Positions 33,172 through 43,273 of a DNA stretch of 64,000 bases are shown here, piece by piece. A model generated the notes under the pieces. That model was not told the origin of the DNA, did no database searches, and was given only the letters and a program-made list of their open reading frames with translations. Position 1 is the first letter of the stretch. Every line of letters starts with the position of its first letter. The translations under genes and the position numbers were made by a program. Source of the DNA: Rhipicephalus microplus (taxonomy: Eukaryota > Arthropoda > Arachnida > Ixodida > Ixodidae); NCBI RefSeq assembly GCF_043290135.1, contig NC_134710.1, positions 462,435,376 to 462,499,375 of the forward strand. Reading direction: 5' to 3'.

Positions 33172-34332
33172 ATGCATAAAGCATTTCCCCTATTAATTGA
33201 TCGTACCGCCTTAAAGCGTGTACGCACCGAAGACTTAGGCTTTTTCAACCGATCAAGTGAAAACTTCCCCCCTTTTCATGTTATACATAGTGAAATAAGC
33301 AGCAAGCAAGCCAGAACCGTATCACCCTTTGTAGTAGCCAGATGTCTCACAGAAACTCTTGGAGCCGGGTACAAAGTTACCAAAATGGCCAGCGGAGACC
33401 TTCTCCTTGAAGTCCGAGGAAAAGAACAGTTCGAAAAGCTACAGAATCTTTCAACTTTTGGTGACACTCCCATCACTGTAACGCCACACAGATCCATGAA
33501 CACAACCCGTGGAGTAGTATCTGATGCTGATTTGCTCAGCTTGACTGAAGAGGAACTTCTGGAGGGGTGGAAGAGTCAGAATGTGACCAATGTACAAAGG
33601 ATCACCATTAGAAGAGACAACAAGGCAACACCAACAAAACACCTAATACTCACGTTCGCTTCCAGTATTCTCCCAGAAAGTATTCAAACAGGCTACACAA
33701 AGACGTCGATCAGACCATACATACCTAACCCACGTCGTTGTTTTGAATGCCAGAAGTATGGCCATGGCTCACAAAGCTGTCGTGGTCACCAAACTTGTGC
33801 ACAATGTGAAGTGTCAGGCCACAATTCTGACAATTGCGAAGAACCATCACACTGTGTGAACTGTGGTGGAAATCATGCCGCATACTCACGGTCTTGCTTA
33901 TTTTGGAAAAAAGAAAAGGAAATCATCGCATTGAAAATTAAAGAAAATATCACATTCAAGGAAGCAAGACGAAGAGTGTCGCCATTTTATGGCGCTACAT
34001 ATGCTGATACGGCGCGTCAGAGGGCAACGCCGCACCAGCCCTCGCCACTCCTTCGGCCAGCGCAGAGCGAGCCGACGGCTGTGGCACCTGCCCCCAAGGC
34101 GGCAGTAGTTCAGGCGACTCCGCCTCCTAGCGAATTGAGGCCGGAGACTCCAGGGTCCTCTGGTCTCAAGGCCTCCCCTCACCAGGCGAGGCCTAAAATC
34201 CGAACCACGAGCTCGCATGTGCGGGCGTTGTATCCAGTGCCTCTGAGGAGGCAATGGATACAACGGTACCCTTGGTACCAAAAGAGCGGGGCGCCTCCTT
34301 GGAGCGCGCCAAGAAAAATAAAAAACCAATAA
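33172..34332 (+). CDS. LINE-A copy 4 ORF1, Gag-like RNA-binding protein
   Basis: 386 codons from ATG 33172 (MHKAFPLLIDRT). Same domain order as copy 3: N-terminal conserved domain, then zinc knuckles CFECQKYGHGSQSC, CAQCEVSGHNSDNC and CVNCGGNHAAYSRSC, all ligands present, then a KKEKE basic stretch and a proline-rich tail. Compared with copy 3, five extra bases near 34219-34224 (GTTGT) shift the last 30 or so codons into another frame, ending KSGAPPWSAPRKIKNQ. Copy 5 has the same insertion, so this is a subfamily trait and not recent damage. The stop is 94 bases before ORF2. Confidence 0.9.
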   Translation: MHKAFPLLIDRTALKRVRTEDLGFFNRSSENFPPFHVIHSEISSKQARTVSPFVVARCLTETLGAGYKVTKMASGDLLLEVRGKEQFEKLQNLSTFGDTPITVTPHRSMNTTRGVVSDADLLSLTEEELLEGWKSQNVTNVQRITIRRDNKATPTKHLILTFASSILPESIQTGYTKTSIRPYIPNPRRCFECQKYGHGSQSCRGHQTCAQCEVSGHNSDNCEEPSHCVNCGGNHAAYSRSCLFWKKEKEIIALKIKENITFKEARRRVSPFYGATYADTARQRATPHQPSPLLRPAQSEPTAVAPAPKAAVVQATPPPSELRPETPGSSGLKASPHQARPKIRTTSSHVRALYPVPLRRQWIQRYPWYQKSGAPPWSAPRKIKNQ

Positions 34333-34426
34333 CGGGGCCGGACAACCGTCCTGCCACCTGAATTAATGAGCTCACTCCAACACAGGATACTCTTTGTACA
34401 CACAGCAGCATCTCTCTTGTTTAAAT

Positions 34427-37400
34427 ATGCAGACAGAAATATTACAGTGGAACATCCGAGGCCTTCTTCGAAACCTCGATGACTTACAAGAACTCCTCCA
34501 TGAACACAATCCAAGAGTGCTGTGTGTACAGGAGACACACTTAAAACGAACTAACACAAACTTTTTACGTAACTATATAATCTTCCGAAAGGATAGAGAT
34601 GATGCCATGCTGCCATCCGGTGGTGTAGCGGTTATAGTAAGTCAAGGTATAGCATGCACAACATTACCCCTTCAAACTTCCCTCGAGGCGGTGGCTGTCC
34701 GAGCAGTTATTCTAAACAAACTTGTCACTGTTTGCTCTTTGTACATACCTCCGCACCACCGTCTCGAAAAACTTCAATTCCAGTCTTTAATCGACGAACT
34801 ACCTGAACCTTATCTGGTCCTTGGGGACCTGAACGCACATAATGGTCTGTGGGGTGACTCTCGCTGTGATGCCCGAGGTCGTCTCATTGAAAAATTCCTC
34901 ATTTCATCGGGTGCTTGTCTGTTGAATAGGAAAGAGGCAACATACTATAACCTTGCCAACAAAACTTACTCTTCCATAGACCTCAGTATCGCATCTCCTT
35001 CACTTGTACCATTACTTCAGTGGAAAGTCATAAATTATCCATACGGAAGTGACCATTTCCCTTTAGTTTTGTGTACACCAATAACAAATGAATGTCCTCC
35101 ACATGTTCCCAAATGGCTGGTAAACAAAGCCAACTGGGAACGATTTCAAAAGCTTACTCACCTAAATTGGACTGACATATGCGGGTTAGGCATAGATGAA
35201 GCTGTGCAGTACTTCACGGCTTTTCTCACTGACGCAGCAACCAAGTGCATTCCACAAACATCTGGACTGCCCGGCAAACGACACGTTCCGTGGTGAAACA
35301 CTGAGTGCCAGAATGCGCGAAAGGAACAGAACAGGGCATGGAGGTTGCTGCGGAACTCGCCGACAGCGGAAAACCTTGAGAGCTTTAGGAAAATAAAATC
35401 TCGAGGCAGGTGAACGCGTCGGCAGGCCAGAAAAGAAAGCTGGCACAAGTTTTTATCAGAGATAAATTCATATACACAAGAGGCTAAATTCTGGAACATG
35501 GTTCGTAGGGTAGCAGGAAGACAAGTACACTCACTCCCATTTGTAAACACACAAGGTGATAGCCTGGAAGATCAAGCGAACTTCCTCGGTGCACACTACG
35601 AGCAGGTGTCTAGCTCGTCACACTACACTGAAGCTTTCCAAAGACACAAAGCAAAGATAGAAAAGCAGAAACCAGAATCCAAGTGCAGAAGTTACGAGGA
35701 ATACAACCAACCTTTCAACTTAGCTGAGCTACAAACATCACTAACCTCTTGCAATAATTCCGCTCCAGCCTACGACCGTGTCACATATGAAATGTTGAAA
35801 AACTTGCCGCTCGAAACGCGAAAAACTTTACTCTCTCTATACAATGCTATCTGGCTTTCAGGTACCATCCCTGCTTCGTGGAAAGAGGCTATTGTTATCC
35901 CTATTTTGAAACAGGGCAAGGACCCTTCCTCAGTTTCAAGTGTTAGGCCCATGGCACTAACCAGCTGCGTTTGTAAACTTTTTGAAAAAATGATAAACCG
36001 CCGACTTTTACATTTCCTTGAAACACACAATCTGCTCGATTAATTTCAGTGTGGGTATCGGGAGGGTAGATCCACCACCGACCATCTGGTGCGTATCGAG
36101 GCACAGATCCGAGACGCTTTTGTCCACAAACAATACTTCCTCTCAGTGTTTCTCGATATCGAGAAGGCTTACGACACAGCATGGCGTTTTGGGATATTAA
36201 GAGACTTGTCTCACCTGGGTGTGCGCGGTAGAATGCTTTCCATAATCGAGAGTTACTTGTCCAATCGGAAATTCCACGTCCGTGTGGGCAGTACTCTCTC
36301 CCAAATATTTGTGCAAGAAACGGGAGTACCGCAAGGTGGTGTACTTAGCTGCACACTTTTTCTCATCAAAATGAATTCCTTGCACCTGTCCGTCCCCCGC
36401 AACATGTTCTACTCCACATATGTCGATGACGTCCAGCTTGGCTTTAAGTCATGCAACCTAGCAACGTGTGAGCGACAGGTTCAGTTAGGTTTAAACAAGG
36501 TCTCCAAATGGGCAGAGGAAAACGGATTCCGGCAGAACCCAGGAAAAAGCACGTGTGTCTTGTTCTCTCGAAAGAGAGGCATGCACTCAGAACCCGACAT
36601 TGAACTGAACGGCCAACGTCTGCCTGTGAATGCGGAGCATATATTCCTAGGCTTGATCTTGGACAACAAGTTGACCTTCGTACCACACATAAAGTATTTA
36701 AAAACAAAATGTTTAAAAGCCATGAATGTTATAAAAGTGTTGTCACGTACTACGTGGGGTAGTGATAGGCAATGCCTCATGAACCTCTATAGAAGCCTTA
36801 TTCGTACCCGCTTAGATTATGGGGCCGTTGTCTATCAGTCTGCCACTCAAAGTGCCTTGAAAATGCTGGACCCCGTGCACCATTTGGGCATCCGCCTTTC
36901 TACGGGTGCTTTTCGCACCAGCCCCGTAGAAAGCCTTTACGTTGAGTCAAATGAGTGGTCGCTTCATCTGCAAAGAACCTACATGTCCTTTGTATATTTC
37001 CTTAAGGTGAAAGCAGACAAGAGGCACCCCTCATACTCTACTATTAATGACTTGGCGAGCTCCATTCTTTTTCAAAATAGGCCTTCATTGAGGCAGCCCT
37101 TCTCAGTTCGCCTGAAGGGTCTAGCTGAGGACACTGCAGTGTCACTCGAACACAGTTTAATGGCTGCTGTAGCATACCCGCCACCGTGGCAGTGGCAGAC
37201 TATAGACTGCGATGTGTCTTTCCTAGAGGTTACAAAACATGCACCTATTGCCCATATCCGAACACACTTTCTGGAACTTCAACACAAATACACACGTCCT
37301 GAGTTCTTCACAGATGCCTCAAAGACTAACTCCTCTGTGTCCTACGCTGCTGTCGGCCCATCCTTTTCGAATGCTGGCCCTCTACATCCACGCACAAGTA

Positions 37401-38092
37401 TCTTCACAGCGGAAGCTTACGCGATACTGGTGGCAGCTAAACACATCAAACAATTACAAATACAAAAAGCAGTAATTTATACAGACTCCCTCAGTGTGGT
37501 AACGGCTCTGCACAGTCTTAAAAAACAAAAAAATCCAGTCCTTGTCTCACTTTACTCCATTTTGTGCACACTATACACACACAAACAACATGTTGTAGTG
37601 TGCTGGGTGCCAGGGCACCGTGAGATCCAAGGCAACGTGAGGGCGGATCAGCTCGCTGCATCCGTCCATGAGAGCACCGCCATTACATCTATATCAATCC
37701 CGGCCCTTGATCTTAAGCCGTCTCTCAAACGAAACCTCAGGGACTACTGGCAGAGCAAGTGGGATACACACACACAAAACAAACTACACCTTATCAAGCC
37801 ACACCTTGGCCATTGGCCACCAGTATCAAAATCACGTCTAACAGAGGTAACACTAACAAGACTCAGGATAGGACACACATACACGACACACACACATCTT
37901 TTATCCGGTGGTGATCCACCATTGTGTGATAAATGTGGTGACACATTAACAGTTCTTCACGTTTTAATTCAATGTAAACATTTAGACAGTCTAAGACGAC
38001 ACCACTTCCCACTATCCTACCGACAACATATACCTTTACACCTGCAATGTTCGTCGGTAGGGAACCGCTTTTTAGTCACAAATCACTATTAG
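34427..38092 (+). pseudogene. LINE-A copy 4 ORF2: endonuclease-RT-RNase H, three nonsense codons
   Basis: A single frame of 1,221 codons with no frameshift, broken only by TGA 35294-35296 (TGG position), TGA 35411-35413 and TAA 36041-36043 (proline position in copy 5). Endonuclease: QWNIRGLL, VQETHL, LGDLNAHNGLWG, GSDHFPL. Reverse transcriptase: VIPILKQGKD, VRPMALTS, FLDIEKAYD, GVPQGGVLS, and active-site YVDD intact at 36419-36430. RNase H: FFTDASKT, FTAEAYA, IYTDSLSVV, WVPGHREIQGN with its four acidic residues. The C-terminus has the zinc motif CDKCGDTLTVLHVLIQC. The enzyme would cut target DNA and prime reverse transcription there. As it stands, translation stops after the endonuclease. Confidence 0.9.
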
Positions 38093-38149
38093 CGTTTTTA
38101 AAGGAAATTCATAATTTTCATATCATATACCCGGGCATACCGTAGCACG

Positions 38150-38165
38150 ACCTCTCTTGAGAGGT
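38150..38165 (+). other. LINE-A 3' UTR stem-loop (copy 4)
   Basis: ACCTCTCTTGAGAGGT is a perfect 16-base palindrome. Copy 5 has ACCTCTTAATAGAGGT at the same place: the stem is kept and the loop changed. Confidence 0.65.
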
Positions 38166-38439
38166 TTTTGCTGCGGTGGCTACACAGGAAAGCACATGCC
38201 TCACGGCCCTTGGACGCGAGGAATGGTATGAACGAGTGAGGCACTTGTGGTAATGCCATACATATCCACCATCGTCTTATTATCAGCAACGTTTGTCATC
38301 ATTCACACCACACACATCTTTCACGGCATGGTCATCATTTTAATACTCGTATGTTCTTACCCGCCTTATCGCGAGGAATTTTATGGCCCTTATACAGCCG
38401 CTTATCACAATCATTGTCCATATTTTTAGTAAGATGAAA

Positions 38440-38474
38440 TGGTGCTCTTTGGCCAACAAATGGCCCTTGCGCCA
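38440..38474 (+). other. LINE-A 3'-terminal hairpin (copy 4)
   Basis: TGGTGCTCTTTGGCC pairs with GGCCCTTGCGCCA (G-U allowed). It ends 16 bases before the target duplication, so it is truly at the LINE 3' end. Confidence 0.7.
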
Positions 38475-38490
38475 AAAACACCATATATCA

Positions 38491-38506
38491 TCAGCTGCCG
38501 TGCCGC
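38491..38506. repeat. Target-site duplication of LINE-A copy 4, right
   Basis: Exact 16-base copy of 32627-32642. Confidence 0.95.
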
Positions 38507-38621
38507 TCTTCGTTACATTCGGCCACACTGCGAACTTGACAAAAAAAATAGAAATTACAGTTCATTGCCCCTGCAGCGGTCCGACTGCTTTTTTTTCAAG
38601 CGCGACACATGTACGACAAAG

Positions 38622-38862
38622 TTGATTGATTGATTTGTGGGGTTTAACGTCCCAAAACCATCATTTAATTATGAGAGAAGCCGTAGTGGAGGACTCCGAA
38701 AATTTTGACCACCTGGGGTTCTTTGACGTGCACCCAAATCTGAGTACACGGGCCTACAACATTTCCGCCTCCATCAGAAATGCAGCCGCCGCAGCCGGGA
38801 ATCGAACCCGCGACCTGCGTGTCAGCAGCCGAGTACCTTAGCCACTAGACCACCGTGGCGGG
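38622..38862 (-). repeat. tRNA-derived SINE, complete
   Basis: About 240 bp on the minus strand. The tRNA-like head has an A box (TGGCTAAGGTA, 38844-38834) and B box (GGGTTCGATTCCC, 38810-38798). A body follows with TTTGGGTGCACGTCAAAGAA, and a 3' tail of AATC repeats (plus strand GATTGATTGATT). This matches the general form of the SINE known from ixodid ticks (Ruka-like, from memory). It abuts the truncated 3' end of Gypsy-3. An RNA polymerase III promoter is built in; it is not a tRNA gene because the 3' half of a tRNA fold is absent. Confidence 0.85.
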
Positions 38863-38919
38863 GTTACGGCAATGTTGTTTCTTTTGCATTTATCGAGAGT
38901 GCAGTCCGCATCTGAGGTG

Positions 38920-39771
38920 TTCACACGCCAGGCATTTCTCCTACACGCTGAGTAATTATGAATGGCCCGTCAAACTTAGGGAGTAGCTCCTTGCCGGGCC
39001 CGCTGGTGCCCCTTTGCACACAGAACTCGTCACCGATGTTGTAAGCAGGAGCGGGCCTACGGCATCTGTCGTAGGGGCGCTTTTGATTTTCTTGTGCATG
39101 GGTGACTTTCTTGATCTTCTTAGTTCAGATTTTCTGACAGGCCGCTATGCGATCGTTGGAGATGGAACTATAATGGGAGCATCCAGACTGAGTACCGCTT
39201 TCAGCTGTGTTAGTTTTCCATAAACAATTTTGTGGGGCCTTTCCCCGGTAGACGTCTCCAGTGCCGTGTTAATCGCAAAAGCGGCTGACGGAAGGTGGAC
39301 GTCCCAGCCGGCCTCTCCTCTGTCCCTGTCTTCGTATATGGAGCGAGTCGTTCCTGGATGCTGTGGTTAGTTCTCTCAATAAGACCGTTTGCTTGAGGAT
39401 GAAACGCGGATGCGAAGTGGCGCTGCACGCCTGCCGTGCAAAGGTACTTTTTCAGTTCCCCGCTACAAAACGTTATAGCCCCATCAGATATTACTTTATG
39501 TTAAGTCATGTCTCCACTCAAATCGGTGCTTGAGGAAGTCGATTAGGTGAGTAAGTGCAAGAGATGGCATGGCCTCCACTTCCACGTATTTTGACAGGTA
39601 TTCTACTGCTACAATGACGCAACAATTTCTCTTAGTAGTGGTGGGTAGAGGTCCTATGTAATCAATGCCAATCGTGTGGAAAATTGTTTCGAGTATCTGG
39701 ATTGGTGTTAATAATCCAGTTGACCCCAGGCAATTGCTTAAACTGCTGACAGATTTTGCAACTGGCGACAT
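38920..39771 (-). pseudogene. Gypsy-3 integrase, decayed
   Basis: Pieces of a Ty3/gypsy integrase on the minus strand in several frames. 39771-39496 has GIDYIGPLPTTTKRN (first catalytic aspartate). 39428-39210 has FHPQANGLIERTN (catalytic glutamate). 39030-38930 has GPGKELLPKFDGPFII, the C-terminal GPY/F region. The stretch holding the second aspartate is scrambled. Non-functional. Confidence 0.75.
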
Positions 39772-39866
39772 AAGAACGGACGCTAGTTTGCATCTTCAGC
39801 CACCAAAAACGCTCTTGTAGTTTTGGAAGCGTGGCTCGTTAGCCGGTTTTTCCGCCTTCTGGAGAG

Positions 39867-41307
39867 TCATGAATGGCTCGCAATATTTTTGACCTGTGGG
39901 ATTTCGGGATCACCAGGAGGTATCGTTCTTCGGATCGGTCTGCTCGCCAGTGACGCCAGTACAATGCAGCGTTGCGCATCACAAAAGTACTGGATTTCCC
40001 TTGTCAGTGATAGTTGCAATAGTGGATGCCAAATCTTTATTCTCCTGTCGGGCTCGGGGTATATCCATCTGGGCGAAAAAATGTGGGTTCGCCTGGTTTG
40101 TTGCGTGCAGTCAAGGAGTTCCATGAGAGTGCATCGGCGACGTTGTTTACCCACACGGCGTGGTGGCGCCTCGTCAAAATTGTATTCTTGCTGTGTGATT
40201 ATCCACTGGGCAAATTTGTGCTTAAGTTGCTGCTTCGAGAACATCCATGCTATAGCAGCATTATCAGTCAGAACAGTAAATTTACGCCCGAAAAGATAAT
40301 GTAGAAACATATCATCGCCGCTCTATACCACTGAAAGACATTCAAGCTCGTTGGAGTGATAGTGGCACTCGGTGTCTGGAAGTTTTCGGCTGGCATAAGC
40401 GACCACGTGTTCCACGCCATCTGGATTACGCTGCACTAACACAGCTCCTAAGGCGACTTGGCTGGCATCAGTGTGCACTTCGGTGGACGAGTCCTCATTG
40501 AAGTGACTTAGTATGGGGCAACAAGTGAGCTTTTGTTTTATAGCTCGAAAAGCATTTTCTTGTGAGACGCCCCATTCAACCCGTGTGTTCTTTTTAAGAA
40601 GACCGCTCAAGAGAGCTGCAATCGAAGCGAAGTGGGGAATAAACCTTCGCAATTACGAGGCCGTACCCAAAAAGACTGAACCTGCTTCAAGCAGGTTGGT
40701 GTGGGATACTGCGACACAGCAGCTATTCGCTGCGGGAGTGCCTGAATGCCGACAGGAGATATATTATGTCCCAAGTACAAAATTTTAGACACCCCAAACA
40801 GGCATTTCTCTTGGTTCAAACGAAACCCTCCTGCATAGAGTCTGTGTAGTACTTCCACCAAATTGCGAAGGTGTTCATCCTCAGTCCTGCCAATGACCAG
40901 GATGTCGTCTAAGTACACCACACAGGCTTGGTTTTTCAATGGTCCGAGCACTGAATTCATCGCACGCTGAAAAGTGCTAGGAGCCGTTCTTAGTCCAAAC
41001 GGCATGCGGTTGATTTCATACAAACAGAAAGATGTTCGAAAGGCCGTTTAACATCTATCTTCCTCCGCGACGTTAATCTGCCAGTACCCTGCGCGTAAAT
41101 CAAATGACGAAAAGAACTTACAGTGACGTACTGTATCAACAGCGTCATCAAAGCGGGGTAAAGGGTTAGAGTCGGGCATTGTACACTTATCGAGCTGCCT
41201 GTTGTCCACGCAGAAGCGTAGTGATCCGTTTTTCTTGCGAACAAGGACGACTGGCGCTTCTTACGGACTCGATGACGGCCTAATATTGCCTGCGGCAAGC
41301 ATTTCAT
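39867..41307 (-). pseudogene. Gypsy-3 reverse transcriptase and RNase H, decayed
   Basis: Reverse transcriptase is readable from about 41245 (KKNGSLRFCVDNRQLD), through FFSSFDLRAGYWQI, a TAA near 41049, INRMPFGLRTAPSTFQR, and the active site VVYLDDILV with YLDD at 40915-40904. 40652-40323 holds the connection and RNase H start (STEVHTDASQVALGAVL). 40310-39867 continues RNase H (FTVLTDNAAIAWMF). At least three frameshifts separate these pieces. The catalytic motifs survive but no product is possible. Confidence 0.8.
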
Positions 41308-41501
41308 CTACTTGTTCTGCGGTCACTGCCCGTTCTCGTTCAGCCTATCGTCGCAGTGGTATGCATATTAGTGGATGATCTCCAGTTAGTATGCGATGGA
41401 GCAGAAAATTAGTGCCTGGCAGTTCGGCTGTATTGCTAGCGAATACTGCCTGATGGCGAGCCAATATCGAAGATAGGTAGGCGAAGGTGACGGCTCACCT
41501 G

Positions 41502-41895
41502 TCAGTGGTGGCAGTGTTGCGGTGGTAGTGTCAGCTGTCGAAAACCGCAGCTCGACGTGGCCGCGATATATGGTGAGCTCAATGTCATAGGTAGCAAGAA
41601 GTCAGCACCAAGGATCATGTCGACAGGGAGGTCTTCAAAGACGAGAGTGGCTGCAAGAACTTCAGTGCCCGCTGCCGTCCGCACTGAAATGTCGAGCATT
41701 ACGACTAGCATAGCACTTCCTCTATGTCTGCAGAGGGTAGGTTGCGTCCACGGTCGGATAGTGTCCGGAGCATCACGTCGGTGTAGCGCCGTTCGTTCCG
41801 CACCGCTATCCACCAGAGCGGATAGGTCACCTGTTCCCTCAACATGAATGGACATCCGAGGAATTTGACAAGCTTGGTAGTGGATTCGAGTCTGG
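41502..41895 (-). pseudogene. Gypsy-3 protease, decayed
   Basis: Aspartic protease with ALVDSGAERT (catalytic DSG) and MILGADFLLP (the second conserved ILGxDF motif), one frame, beginning right at the Gypsy-2 insertion site. The open frame extending to 42092 is an artefact of reading into the Gypsy-2 LTR. Gag continues on the far side of Gypsy-2. Confidence 0.8.
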
Positions 41896-41900
41896 AATGG
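41896..41900. repeat. Target-site duplication of Gypsy-2, left (AATGG)
   Basis: AATGG precedes the left LTR and recurs at 46738-46742 after the right LTR. Confidence 0.9.
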
Positions 41901-43062
41901 TGTCACAGAACGAGCGCTAAAAATGGGCGCGCCGCCAAATTCTTGCGATAACGGGCGGGAGAATCGCCGCGAGGTTGAAAGAAAAAAAAAGAAAACAAAC
42001 ATCCAAGCCCCCCCCCCCCCTGGCGCGCGCTCTCCCCGCGGAAACGTGGCTTCGCCGACGAACCTCCTCACCCCACAGTGGCGGCCAGGCAAGTACTGAA
42101 AAGTTCCAGAAGGAAATAGGCGTGGTCATACCGAGTTGAGTCATCTGTCGGGAACGGCCCCCGTACAGTCTCGCGCCTCTCCCAAGCCTTCGCTGCGTAT
42201 TGTGCCGACGAAATGACGAGAACTTTCTGGAATGTGGCGCGGAAGGTATTTAATCGAGCGGCCGAGACGAGAGAGCAGGAGAAGACGGAATTTAGCGCCA
42301 GAGTGCGTAGGGATCCCGCCATGTAGTCGGCGAAGGTTTTGTACGTAGGGACGCAGCAGGAGATGAAGAGGATTTCCACCTGAGGGGTGAAGGCTCGAGC
42401 TACAGGCAAGAGCGTGTGTCTACCGCTATCGAGCGAGGACGCGTGGCAACAGCTGCGTGTGTGAAGCAGACGTGTTCGGGCGAAGAAGTTTGAAGCTTGG
42501 AAAGTGGCCTATTGAAGACGGGAGGTTTCCTGGAAGAGAAACTTCGGCGAGGTTTCCTGGAAGAGAAACTTCGAGGGCTGCGGAACGACAACAACGCTGG
42601 ACTTTGAGTGAGTGATTCTCGGAAGAGTATCATCTAGACTTTGGTTCCAAGAACTTTGGACTGAATAGGTTTTCTATCTCTTTAGTCTTTAAGTGTCTTG
42701 GTTGTTCAATGCATGCGACTGCATTGTAGTGCGTATTGTTGTCTGTGTCCGTTGTTCCAATTGTGGTTGATTGTACTGTGTAGTACGTTGTTTGTTTGGT
42801 GACGTATTGTATGTAACTATTGTGGAGTGTGCATTCTTGTGTATTGTTTTCGATCTGCCATTTTTGAGAATATAATATTTGTTTTGTTTATCAACTCTCG
42901 GCTCTGACTTGTTCTTTGGGCCACAGCCGGCGTCCGCTGGCGCGCCGAAAAGGACCACTTCTAAATTGTCCACGCTTTCGTGGTGCGGTTCAGGGGGCCA
43001 ATACTTCGGCCCTTGGAATTAGCCCGGCGATCGCCTCCCTAATAAACGGGACATGTGTGAAA
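41901..43062 (+). repeat. Gypsy-2 5' LTR
   Basis: 1,162 bp starting TGTCACAGAACGAGC. The terminal bases are TGTGAAA where the 3' LTR has TGTGACA. A run of about 13 Cs near 42008-42020 replaces GGCTCCCCGG of the other LTR and helps explain the length difference. A 21-bp unit (GGTTTCCTGGAAGAGAAACT plus C) is directly repeated near 42525-42570. Confidence 0.93.
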
Positions 43063-43069
43063 ATTAATC

Positions 43070-43087
43070 TGGCGTCCGCGACACAGG
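43070..43087 (+). other. Gypsy-2 primer-binding site
   Basis: TGGCGTCCGCGACACAGG, seven bases after the 5' LTR. The first 12 bases equal the Gypsy-1 site, so both elements probably use the same tRNA primer. Confidence 0.75.
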
Positions 43088-43273
43088 ACCTTTTGGTGCA
43101 CAGTGTGTCCAAAGAAGTTTGATAGAGCCTCGAGTTGATGATACTGCTATCGGAACGATTTTGTGTGTTGTTCAGTGTTCTCGTTAACGAGTGCAGGGGA
43201 GTGTTCCGATAGACTGATTTAGGCAGATACTTTTTGCACGCGGCAAGGTTTTATTTTCGAGTTGCGAAACACA

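Larger units (their letters stand above)
32643..38490 (+). mobile_element. LINE-A copy 4: full-length I-type LINE, nearly intact
   Basis: A 5,848-bp full-length element with a perfect 16-bp target duplication, which fixes both ends of the family: 5' CCCCGCAGGGGCGCCTGCGC and 3' a hairpin followed by CACCATATATCATCA. About 530 bp of 5' UTR, ORF1 (33172-34332), a 94-bp spacer, ORF2 (34427-38092) and about 400 bp of 3' UTR. It is the reference copy of the family in this window. Confidence 0.95.
38920..41895 (-). mobile_element. Gypsy-3: old Ty3/gypsy element, pol part
   Basis: Minus-strand gypsy relic in standard order protease-RT-RNase H-integrase. It is interrupted at 41896-41900 by Gypsy-2 and continues at 46743. 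No LTR is recognisable at either end: the 3' side stops by the SINE at 38862 and the 5' side stops near 47590 in the gag gene. Many frameshifts show that it is much older than Gypsy-1 and Gypsy-2. Confidence 0.8.

Noticed and set aside
38798..38845. tRNA gene on the minus strand
   Set aside because: A and B boxes are present but the sequence does not continue into a tRNA 3' half. It is the head of a SINE.
42092..42410. Open frames reading into the Gypsy-2 LTR, repeated at 45743-46084
   Set aside because: They are duplicated simply because the LTR is duplicated, and they show no protein family features.
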